The position numbers and the translations under genes are program-made. The notes under the pieces were generated by a model, which ran no database searches, was not told the origin of the DNA, and saw only the letters and a program-made list of their open reading frames with translations. From the NCBI GenBank assembly GCA_015499985.1, contig JAAAUF010000713.1, forward strand, positions 1 to 21,697: DNA of 21,697 bases, in the 5' to 3' direction. Of the stretch, positions 1 through 9,271 are shown piece by piece. The DNA is from Haplosporangium gracile. Lineage: Eukaryota > Mortierellomycota > Mortierellomycetes > Mortierellales > Mortierellaceae. The number at the start of each line of letters is the position of its first letter. Position 1 is the stretch's first letter.

Positions 1-325
1 TTTTCTTCGAGTACCAAAAAACCAACCCTAGTTGGCAGAGGAGTCGAATACCCACAAGCCTGAACAGAAATCACAATACATACGATATATTATTTATCTC
101 AATGCTGTATATTTTCCTATTTTTTTTTTATGATGCCACCCATGCAGGGTCAAGAAAAAATGTCAAAATCACGAAATGAAGAGAAAACTGAGTGCTAATC
201 ACGTGTAGCATTCATACAACAAATCTGACCAAAAAAAAAAAAAAAAATGGCGGCGCATCCCTTTTTTTTTTTTTTTTTTTTTTGTTTCCTTTGCATTCAT
301 CATCACCACTACCTCTGCCCAACAC
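1..325 (+). promoter_or_regulatory. Upstream region of the IST3-like gene
   Basis: This stretch holds no gene. It contains a CACGTG E-box at 200-205 and a run of 17 A (231-247) followed after 14 bases by a run of 22 T (262-283). Poly(dA:dT) tracts of this kind are common nucleosome-poor promoter elements in fungi, so a promoter role is inferred. An ATG at 247-249 has A at -3 and G at +4. Its frame stays open past the proposed IST3 start, so it would act as an overlapping upstream ORF if transcription begins before it. The transcription start cannot be placed from sequence. Confidence 0.5.
231..283. repeat. Paired A17 / T22 homopolymer tracts
   Basis: Seventeen A, a 14-base spacer containing GGCGGCGCATCCC, then 22 T. 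The two tracts are complementary and could pair as a hairpin in RNA or single-stranded DNA. Their place just before the first coding exon suggests a nucleosome-excluding promoter element. Confidence 0.7.
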
Positions 326-2102
326 ATGAAGTAAGAAACTCAACAAACAACCCCCCCGGATCAGCACGCTACGAATCGCGCCCACGAACAAAGTACAAGC
401 ATACAACCGAGCTCATCTTAACAATCAACCGCTCGTTCTTCTTCTTCCCTACTTCACCTCATTAGCAACGTAAAAGAGATTCAGCGCCTCAACGCTCGCG
501 AGGCTACTCTCTCCACCTCCCACTCTCAAACTGGCTCCTGGCATGAACAATACAAAGACTCAGCCCACGTCTTTGTCGGTGGTCTCCCTTATCACCTGAC
601 CGAGGGCGACATCATTTGCGTCGTCTCGCAGTTTGGAGAAGTGGCCGGGATCAACTTGGTACGAGATAGGGATACAGGGAAATCAAAGGGGTATGCGTTC
701 CTGAAGTATGTTGATCAGAGGAGTACTATTCTTGCGGTTGATAACCTCAACGGTGCCCAGGTAAGCAACTTATGTTTGGTCTTTTTCAGAATCGAAGAAA
801 GTTTTGCACCTGTCCTCGAGCCTTTATTCATATATCATACATTACCTTTTTTTTTTGGGGGGGGGGGGGTTTGGTAAATAGATCGCGGGGAGGACGATTC
901 GAGTCGACCATGTGCAGAACTACAAAGTACCCAAGGTCTTTGACGCCGACGGAAATGAGATTGAGCCGGATGAGGATACCGTCAATAACGCTGCACCCAA
1001 GGCAATCCAAGGTAACTTACCAAAATGCTCGTTTTCCACCAGCAAAACTTACAAAGAAAACACTTTGAGGTATTACAAAATGAATTTTGTGGTCATATTT
1101 ATTAACAAACTTGTCTCCCTTCTACATTTGAACCAACTAGAAGAGGCGTCGGAGGATGACGATGAATCGAGCGAGTCAGAAGTAGACGACACAGGAATCG
1201 ATATTGACGACCCGATGCGCGAATACCTCCTCAAGAAGAAGCGCAGGAAGGAAGACCGTAAGGCTAAACGCAAGGCTGAGAAAGAGGCTGGGAAATCAGA
1301 GTCCAAGGCTGAAAGGAAAGCGAGGAAGGAACTCAAGAAGACTGCTAAGCGGGACAAGGAAGGTGGTGGTGGCAGCAAGAAATTCAAGAGCAAGAGCAGC
1401 AGCAAGGACGACAAAGAGTCTTCACTTTCACCGTCAGCAGCAACAACCGCACTGCGGGGTGATGATAAGGCGAGCAGGGGAAGCGAAACCATGGATGTTG
1501 ACGTCAAGAAAGAGGATCCTGCGGACAAAACTCAAAAAGACTCATCCGTCATAGATCGCAACCCAACAATCAACAAAGAAACATCTTCAACAGCAGCAGC
1601 AAGATCACCTCCATCATCTTCTTCGCGCCAGGGACGCGCCAGATCCAGATCCAGATCCACATCTCCACGCCCCCGCGTACGGTCTAACGACAGGAATCGT
1701 GGCCGTGACCGAAGCCAAAGTCGGGAAAGATATCGCGACCGTGGCGGCAGGGACGACAATGGCAACGATCGTCGTCGGCGGAGAGAAAGCTCGCGGGAGC
1801 GTAGAAGAGAGGAAAGTCAGGAAAGTCAGGAACGCAGAATCGAGGATGTTCGCAGAAGAGATGACAGTAGAGACCGCAAGCTGGGCTTTATGGACGATTC
1901 CTATCCTCGGAGGCGACGTGGTTCACCAAACAGCACTCGTCATCGTTCGCCAGATAGCAGCAGTCGTCGTCGTCGAGACTATGATCGTGAACGTGATCGC
2001 GATTATCGTGGCTCAAGATACAGGAGCCATAGTCGGAGTCCTCCTCCTCGTCGTAGTGGTGGTGTTCGTCGCCTTCGATCCAGAAGCCCCGAGAGAGCTT
2101 GA
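326..2102 (+). CDS. IST3: IST3/Snu17 (RBMX2)-like RRM protein of the spliceosomal RES complex
   Basis: Exons 326-330, 466-760, 882-1011 and 1141-2102 join to 463 aa. The family (yeast Ist3/Snu17, human RBMX2) binds Bud13 and Pml1 in the RES complex, which attaches to U2 snRNP in activated spliceosomes and aids splicing of weak introns and pre-mRNA retention. Visible signs: an N-terminal helix (VKEIQRLNAREATL), the family signature WHEQYKDSAHVFVGGLPY, RNP2 VFVGGL at 37-42, TEGDII, RNP1 KGYAFLKY at 76-83, DQRSTILAVDN, and after the second intron GRTIRVDHV at 103-111. An acidic stretch (about 144-165) and a Lys/Glu-rich stretch follow, then a long Arg/Ser-rich tail to the stop. The start was chosen because ATGAA at 326-330 precedes a GTAAG donor and splicing gives Met-Asn-Asn-Val-Lys, like the family's Met-Asn start. 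The ATG context (C at -3) is weak. The tail is longer than in yeast and closer to animal RBMX2. Confidence 0.93.
331..465 (+). other. Intron 1 of IST3-like gene, directly after the start codon
   Basis: Donor GTAAGA at 331, acceptor TTAG ending at 465, candidate branch CTTAAC at 417-422. It splits codon 2 (AA|C). If unspliced, translation reads ATG AAG TAA and stops after two residues, so no protein is made without splicing. Confidence 0.8.
761..881 (+). other. Intron 2 of IST3-like gene with a T10-G13 block before the acceptor
   Basis: Donor GTAAGC at 761 and acceptor AATAG ending at 881 rejoin the RRM exactly (NLNGAQ then IAGRTIRVDHV). The usual pyrimidine tract is replaced by ten T (847-856) and thirteen G (857-869), and no clear branch consensus is visible. 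An attractive TTTTTCAG acceptor near 782-789 would leave an intron of only about 29 nt, so I did not use it. Confidence 0.85.
1012..1140 (+). other. Intron 3 of IST3-like gene, stop-free and a multiple of three
   Basis: Donor GTAACT, acceptor CAACTAG, with an ATTAAC branch candidate near 1101. The intron is 129 nt long, AT-rich and contains no in-frame stop. Retention would add 43 residues after Gln143 without breaking the frame. Removal joins AAPKAIQ to the acidic EEASEDDD stretch. Confidence 0.85.
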
Positions 2103-2268
2103 CTGCACATCGTTTTTTCTTCAAAAGCATTAAGTGACAAGCTTCATAAAAAAAAGCTGAAAATCGATTTTACTTGAATAATGTACAAACGTGGATTTTA
2201 GAGTGCTGTTGGTATGTGTAAAAAAAAGTGCTTGCGTTGTGGGTGTAAAAAAAGAGACAAAAAGACGT
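2103..2268. other. Convergent 3' intergenic region of IST3 and DNF3
   Basis: Only 166 bp separate the two stop codons. A weak AATAAT at 2177-2182 could serve the IST3 transcript. No AATAAA is visible for the flippase gene on the other strand. The 3' UTRs probably overlap. Confidence 0.6.
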
Positions 2269-5200
2269 TCAAACCATGCGGCGGTCATAGACATGACCTG
2301 CAGAGGAAGATCTCCTCACGCCAAGCTGCAGAGGCGTAGTAGACGAGACGCTGAGGTCAGAGTCTGCAGGAACAGGGAATGGTCGAGGAAAGTGAAGCTG
2401 AGTCGCCGACCAAGGTCCCAACTCTTTTGCATCACGCGGACCTCCAGAGTTGGTGCGGCTGAGGCGGTCTCGAGCCATTTGACTGGCACTGCTTGCTCCA
2501 CGACGATGCGAACTAGGTCCCCAGAGGTCGCCCACTTGATCCTGGCCTTCACCAAACGATTCTCTGCGAGCATCCTGCGAATAGCGACCGACGGCCATGA
2601 AGGAATCGTTCCTGTTGGCGTCCAGTGCTTGCTGCGATTTGCTGCGCCCTCGGCGGCTGGAGAGACTGGGCGCACGACGGCTCGAATGTTTCGAAACAAT
2701 ACTGGCGGCGATCGACAGACGACGTTGGATCTTGGAACCAGTCACTCCCTCGGGCTCGGCTCCCTGGTTGCCCAGCTCAACCTCCCACTCCTTCCAACGC
2801 TGAACTGCTTCGGGATCCTTCTCCAGCTCTTGGTAGAGATCAACATCCGAGGGGTGCAACTGGGCCTTAATGATCTTTGCCATAATATTAGGCAATATCG
2901 CAATCATCGACGCCACAATAATAGTGAGCCAGAAGGGAAGGTGTGCAGCCAAAGATTGGAAGGCACCACGGACATGGTATCCGCCGGTTCGGACCGGATA
3001 AAAGAAAGAGTAGGCGGTGTTGTATCCGAACCAGGCGAGGATCGTCAAGAACGACGTAATATGGGTGACAATCGACCAGTTGTGCGTCTCCAGGTAAGCA
3101 ATCTTGAACGTCACGACCAAGACAATTGTAGTGTAAACACCGAGACCCATGGGGAAGAGAGACTCGTCATCGGGCTCAACACCAAACTTGCCAATGGCAC
3201 CGGCAATCCAGAGAGGGACCATCAAAGACGCCATCGCCTGGTAAACAGCGGCCGCCATCCATGTTGCGTAGGTGACCAACGAGAATCCACTGTTCCGAGG
3301 TCCAAAGGTGTAGAGCTCAGGCACAAGCAATAGTGTCGAGGCCTTCAGATCTTGCTCAAACATACCGACGACCATGACTGGCAAGGACGAGAACAAGGTG
3401 TTGTAGAACGAAAGTGTCCACTGCTCGTACAACGACGTGCCAGAGAATCCTGTAAAGATCTGGAAGAGTCCTTGAGTCAGGTAGAAGGTGGCGCACTTGT
3501 AAAACGTCCCCAGCACAAACTTGGATACACGGACATAAGACCAGCGACCATGGACAAAGAGAAGTCGTTCAAGGAAGCGGAACTGGGCAATCGAGTAATC
3601 ACTCGATCTTGCGGCCTGGAGGCCCTCTTTTCCAGTGATGCCGATACCGACGTTGGCCTCCTGAATCATGGCAATGTCGTTCGCACCGTCTCCGATAGCG
3701 AGTGTCACGGTGTTCTTGCATCGACCACGGACAGTCTTGACGACGAGGGCCTTCTGAGCAGGACTGACACGGCAGCAAATCACAGAGTCGGCGCGGATAC
3801 CCAACTCCACAAACAACGCCATCAGCTCGGTCGACTGCTCAACGATTCCCAAGGTGGCTCCATCGATAACGACAACCACATGCCGAGACTTGCCCTTCAT
3901 CACATCCTTCATCGCCTTGTTCATCGCCTTGTGAGCTTGTGCTTGAGTAGGCACGTCCAGAATGATGGTGCTCGAGTAGTCCTTAATAAGACGGCAGGAG
4001 TATCCAATGTTGATGGCAGTCTCGCGCTTGTCTCCCGTCAGCATCCAGAGTCGAATACCGGCACGGCGGAGCTTGTCAATCGTCTCGGGGACGCCATCCT
4101 GCAACTTGTCCTCAATGGCGGTGGCGCCTGTCATGTCCAAGCTCTGCTCCAACAACTCGGCGACTTGCTCCAGCTTTTCCTGTCGTCCGTCGAGGGCGCT
4201 CTGCGCATCCGCGTACTTCTTGGACCAAAGCCTGTACTCCTCCTTGCTCAGGAATCGGTGACCGTAGAGCAGAGTTCTCAATCCGGTGGTGGCATACTCC
4301 TGGATATGATCCATTGTCTGCTGGTACTCCCACATCTCCGACTGAGTCCAACCAGGCGTTTGACCAAAGAAATACGCGCCCGTATCATCCTCCTCGATCG
4401 ATGAACCACCATAACCCTCAGTCTCAGAATCTTTGTACGGTCCAGATGTGCTCATAGACTGCTGGCGTCCATAAGTGTGCTCCCTTGCCTTTCCAGTGGC
4501 ATTGTCTCCACCCAGGCCCACTCCTGCGCCCGAAGTCGATGATCGGTTCAAGTTGCGTCGTGACTTTCCGGATTTGGAGTACTCCAGGCTGGCGAGTGGA
4601 TCCATGCCATCGTATCCATGGACAGAGTCGGGAGTGAAGGGTATGGGGGTGCCCAGATTCTGAAAGTCGGCCAGTCCGGTCTGAGGATCACGCACGCGTT
4701 CCAAAATGATCGAGTCAGCACCCTTGGTGAAGAGGCAGATCTGACCGTCGGGCATGCGGTAAATGACAGACATGCGCTTGCGTTTGCTAGAAAACTCGAT
4801 AATGTTAAGAATCTCGTAAAACTCCTCCTGGGGAGTCTCATCTGGGGAGGTGGGCATAGATCGGACGCGAATGCCTCCTCGACTGCGCTCGACAAAGACG
4901 TAGCCCAATTCTTTGGCTCCGGCAACCAAAGCATTCTCGTCAGGACTGGCAGCCTGGTACTTGAAGCTCATAGGGTCTGCTTCGTCCATCAACTCGGGCA
5001 CAGCATCGTGACAAAGAGCCATGGAAAGCAAAAAGAAGCGGATCCTGTCGGCCATGACATGGCGTGCTCCGGAGCGCAAAAAGGGAACCAGCTGCGAGGT
5101 GGGGGTACAAGGGACGATAGTCTCGACGTAGGAAGGCATGTTGCCGGCGTGAATGCTGTCGGGGTATTGTCCTGAGCGGGGTCGGTCGCGATCTGCGGAG

Positions 5201-8092
5201 GTATCCTTGCCACCCAAACTCTGATATCCTGATGCTGAACGCTGGCTGGCGTGACGAGAGGACCGCTTGAGCTTTCCGACCACCTTTCCCGCCTTGCTCC
5301 TGTATTTGTGATGGCGATGAGTGTCCTCGGATCCATCGGCATGGTGATCGTGTCCTGTAGATATGGCGATTTCCTGATTCTCCTGCGCGGTTTTGGCGGC
5401 GGCTTTGATTGATTCTGGGTCCAGGTCATGATTGAACGAGTGACCAGCGACACAAAACTTTCGAAAGACCATAATGTTCTCCGTCAGGGTTCCTGTCTTG
5501 TCTGAAAAGAGATAGCTGACCTGTCCCAATTCTTCGTTGATGACTGTTGTCCTAGCTTCAGCCGGAGTGTTGGAGACGGGGTCGTACATCTCGATGTCAT
5601 GGTGAATAAAGTACGCCTGCAGCAGCTTGACCAACTCCATGGTGACATAGAGTGAGATTGGGATCATGGTATTGAAAAGCACAATGTAACCAAATAGGAT
5701 GGAAGCAGTGTCGTTCTTCATCGTGTTCTTGGCTGTGAGATACCAGGCCAAGTGGCCGGGCTTGGAGTTGCGAGTGGTCCAGACGGCGCTGAGAACAGTA
5801 CAGAGGGCGGACAAAAAGATGACAATACTGAAGATGACGATAATGACCTTGTTGATAAGGCGTTGCATACTTGGCGCCTTGGTGCGCACATTCTTTGAGC
5901 CGTTTTGTCGAATCTTGGTGTCCTCTCCTGAAAAGACGATGAGACCGTAGATGTAGGGGGTGTTACGAAGGATGGTGCCACGGAGCAGAATCTGGTTGAT
6001 GCAGAGAGGGTATCGGGGTTGGTTTTTTCCTTGACCGACTTGCAAGTACCCCTCAAAGTTGTACAGATCCTGGTTGGGCTGTTCAGTGTGGGCGCAACCT
6101 AGATTTTTTAATAGGATGCCATGTAGAGAGAATATTAAAATAATTATTAATATCGAAATTTGAGCGCCATTTGGGTTACCCATTCATTTCATTCGGTTTT
6201 CTCTCCTTATAGCCTCCTTGTTATTCTCTTGCGTTGCAGTTGCATTGATAGAAGCGGATACAAAAATAAAAACAGCAACATCATTTTCCGCGTATAATCC
6301 CTTTTGGTTCTCCTTAACTCTTGCCCAACCTTCTCTAACTCTTCCTCTCCTCAACTGCACAGTTCCCCTTTTGTGCCAAAAACCGGGTTGTCCGCGCGGA
6401 TGAAATTTACCCATCCATGACATCAACACTTCTCCAGGATCACCAAATTCTCTTCTTAGCGAAACTATAATGAGAAACATCGACGCTCGATAGGGGTCCT
6501 GACCCACGACGAAAAAAAATAAAAAATAAAAAAAATGGGCAATCGAGAATCAAAAAAAAAGGGAAAAAAACAACAGAACGACAACAAATACACTCAGATT
6601 ACAACAGCCCACTCATGATGGCCAAACTCCCTTGTTTTCTGTCTCCAAGCGTATACACGAGATATCTACACAAGTAGACGCCATACGTCGATCCATGTTG
6701 TAAAAATACGGAAAAAAATTGAGCACAAACTAAGAAAAGGTCGATAAAACGACGCCTACCTGTGAACGCGGCGATATCTTCAGGAGTTTGGATCATGTCG
6801 TTGGTCACTTTCAAGGCCTGGCGCTGCTTCAGATTCGTTTCCCCGTCAAGAGCCGCAGTTTCAACGTAACAACCTCCGTCTGCACCGGATGAGTGCAACA
6901 AGATGAGGTCGGCGGGCACCCAGTCATTCTGATCCACTCGGACAATGTCACCCACCGCCAGATCCTTCCATTTTATCTGTTGAAAGACGGCGAGATTTGG
7001 CGTGGGAGTGGCTGTTGCTGGGGTTAATGGGATGGTAATGGAGAGTTCTGCAGGCGAGGCTGGAGTCTCACCAGTTGGACGATGAAAGGGTGCGGATACG
7101 GGTAAGGGGTATGCGGATGCAGAAGTTGTGGAGGGCTGCTGGGTATGGGACGAGATCGAATTAGTCGCATTCCGGTAGCTCCGAAAGACGTTGGCAGGCT
7201 GGTTATTCTCACCGGAATCCTGCCGATGTCTCCTGAGATCATCGTATCCTTCATGCGCAATTGCAATCGACAGGAAGACGACCAAAGGCACCAATGTTGT
7301 GTACTGGCCGGTGGTGGACCAGCCGGGCACCATCTGGAGCGAGGCGACGAACAAAAAGTACACGTTGGCGATCTTTGAGAACTGCGCATAAAGCTGTTTG
7401 GGCAAGAAATCCCAGAGGGTATAACGAGCGGTGGTGACGGCGTTGGAGACAAATGGTTTACCCGTCTCTGGTTGGATCAAGGGCGTGGAGCGAGAGGAGG
7501 AAATGGGGATTATACGGTTTCCGGTTTTTGAGACCATAGCGCCGCGGCCCTTGAACCTGTTGGCTAACGATGACATCCAACCTGTTGGGTGTCGAACGGG
7601 CTTTGTAGAGAGGGGCTCAGGGTCGAAGTCGAGCTCTTTGTAGGATTCTGAGGTGAGAGGACCCTCAGCTGCGGTTATTGGCGCCGTTTGTGTGGTGATG
7701 GGGATGGAGGTCGTTGGAAGAGCGTTGTTGTTATGTACAGATCCGAGTTCCATTGCTGCTGCTTGGGCAGTTGCTGGAGTTGGCTGCGGTTGGTCGATTA
7801 AGGCGTTCCTTGCTTGTTGCGAGTTGCCATTGTTGTTATTGAGTGGAGAGGAAGAGGAAGAAGGAGAGAGGGTAGGGTTGGTAATAATGGAAGGTTGCTG
7901 TCCCTGAAGGGTTGCACGTCTTCGACGGGAGTGTAGTGTTGGAGTAGCGGGAGACTCTGGAGAGGATACTGAGGGGAAGACTGTTGAAGAGGAGGAGGAG
8001 AGTGGTAAGGATGCAGGTGGATGGGGATATGATGGTCCGCTGGCTATCGGTTGACCGGTCGAGCTGACCTGACCATGGTTGGGGGAGGCCAT
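2269..8092 (-). CDS. DNF3: Dnf3-type P4-ATPase (phospholipid flippase)
   Basis: Exons 8092-6760 and 6098-2269 encode 1720 aa, close to yeast Dnf3 (about 1650). The family moves phospholipids from the lumenal to the cytosolic leaflet of late-Golgi membranes, with a Cdc50-type partner (Crf1 in yeast). In order: Ser/Pro/Gln-rich N terminus (1 to about 165); TM1-TM2 region (about 235-290) starting from TLWDFLPKQL; a Ser/Pro-rich insert in the actuator domain; DGET at 416-419; PISL in TM4 at 591-594; DKTGTLT with phosphorylated Asp644; KGADS with Lys903 in the nucleotide domain; TGDKRETA; GDGAND with Asp1248; then TM5-TM10. The run SGTSLYEQWTLSFYNTLFSS with MFEQDLKASTLL points to Dnf3 rather than Dnf1/2, Drs2 or Neo1. 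A His-rich insert lies at about 694-708. The cytosolic tail is Ser/Arg-rich with several RRxS-like sites. An in-frame TGA at 8098-8096 lies just upstream of the ATG, and G at -3 and +4 favours this start. Confidence 0.95.
6099..6759 (-). other. 661-nt intron of the flippase gene
   Basis: On the minus strand the donor is ACAG|GTAGGC and the acceptor AATCTAG|GT. Joining gives FTGCAHTEQPNQDLYNFEG, which has the same spacing as the corresponding segment of other P4-ATPases, so no extra exon is needed. The intron is about six times longer than most introns here. It is A/T-rich and I recognise no gene in it. Confidence 0.85.
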
Positions 8093-9060
8093 GGCTCACA
8101 CTGCGAGGAGGAAGGAAGACGGAGGAGAATAGGAAAAGGAGAGTGAGTACGAGTGTATGCGAGAGTGAGCAAGAGAGAAAGAGAGACGAAGGCAAAACAG
8201 GAGAAGAAAAGAAGAGAGAAGCGAAGAGTGGGTAAGGTGAGGTGAGCGAGGGAAGAGACGAACAGACGAATAGAGCAAAGAGTTGAATAAGTGAACGCAT
8301 TGATTGGACAAAAGGGAAGAAGGGGCGGATGTTGGATTGTATGTATCCGATAATGGGTCCACTTGTTGACGATGGACTCGATTTTGGGCAAAAATGGGAT
8401 GAATTGCTCTATGGGCATATGGAGAGCAAAGGGTGCAGGAAGAACAGAGAAGTCGGACGTGCGTGACAGGGACGGGATGGAGACTTGTGGCGGTGGTGGT
8501 AGTGGTAACGTGAACTGGGCGAACATAAAGCAGAACAAGGTTGGACAAGAAAAAAAAAGGTCGAGAGCCGACCAGGAAAACGAGACAAGGGATTGAAAGG
8601 AGGTCAATGCTGGTGTGTGAAGGGAAAGAATAAATTAGCTCGTCGGGTTACCTTATGGTGCGGGGGACAGGTGGACGTGGATATGGGCTAAAGAGTGTTG
8701 CGAGAGAGAGGGATATCTTGATACGAATATATAACGGTTTGTTTGTCGCTTGGCGTTGTTGCGTTGGTTACAGGGGGAGAAACAATGCGAGGTGTGCGAT
8801 GGGAATGAAATCAACAAGGAGCAAGGAAGAACGAGCGAGGAGTAATAAACGAAGGGAATGCAGTCGTGAGCGAGTGTGAGTGTTGAGTGAGTGAGAGTAA
8901 ATGAGAGTGAGTGGATCAGGAGGAGGAGAGAAGAGGGCAACAGAAGAACAGGATGAATGGATGACAGGTGGTTGTTGTTGATGCGGTTCGAGGTGGATGA
9001 GGAAAGAACAGAAAAGGAGAGTGAAGAGAAGAAGAGGACAAAGAGGAAAGAGGAAGGGAA
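8093..9060 (-). promoter_or_regulatory. Upstream region and probable pyrimidine-rich leader of the flippase gene
   Basis: No gene is supported. The plus strand is very purine-rich (about 8096-8290 and 8790-9060), so the flippase sense strand is a long CT-rich stretch, a common feature next to fungal transcription starts. A CCAAT box (ATTGG on the plus strand) lies at 8303-8307, about 210 bp before the start codon. Minus-strand open frames here (for example 8044-8607) are low-complexity Ser/Leu/Phe/Pro products of the CT-rich composition. Confidence 0.5.
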
Positions 9061-9229
9061 GAAATAAAAAAAAAGAAATGGCGCACCCTTGTCTCTCAGT
9101 CTCGACGCAAAATTATTTTGATGGGCAGATCGACGACCTCAGGATGCATATCAACTGACTAACTGGGTGGCAGCCCACCACCCCGCGGCAGACTTGTCGA
9201 TCCGCTGTTCTATCCAATGTTATTGTTGC

Positions 9230-9230
<1 letters not shown>

Positions 9231-9271
<41 letters not shown>
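9231..9271. repeat. GTT/AAC trinucleotide microsatellite
   Basis: About 13 uninterrupted GTT units, preceded from about 9220 by imperfect GTT/ATT/GCT units. Minus-strand reading gives poly-Asn or poly-Thr in short frames with no coding character. Confidence 0.9.

Noticed and set aside
641..877. IST3 reading frame ending at 877 as a separate short RRM protein
   Set aside because: The end is intron 2 read-through; GRTIRVDHV, needed to complete the RRM, follows after splicing at 882.
2191..4404. Two long plus-strand open frames (2191-3333 and 3352-4404) opposite the flippase gene
   Set aside because: They lie antisense to highly conserved P4-ATPase motifs, have no recognisable domain and are explained by the codon bias of the real gene.
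8044..8607. Overlapping minus-strand frames before the flippase start (187 and 150 codons)
   Set aside because: Low-complexity products of the pyrimidine-rich leader, partly overlapping the flippase N terminus in another frame.
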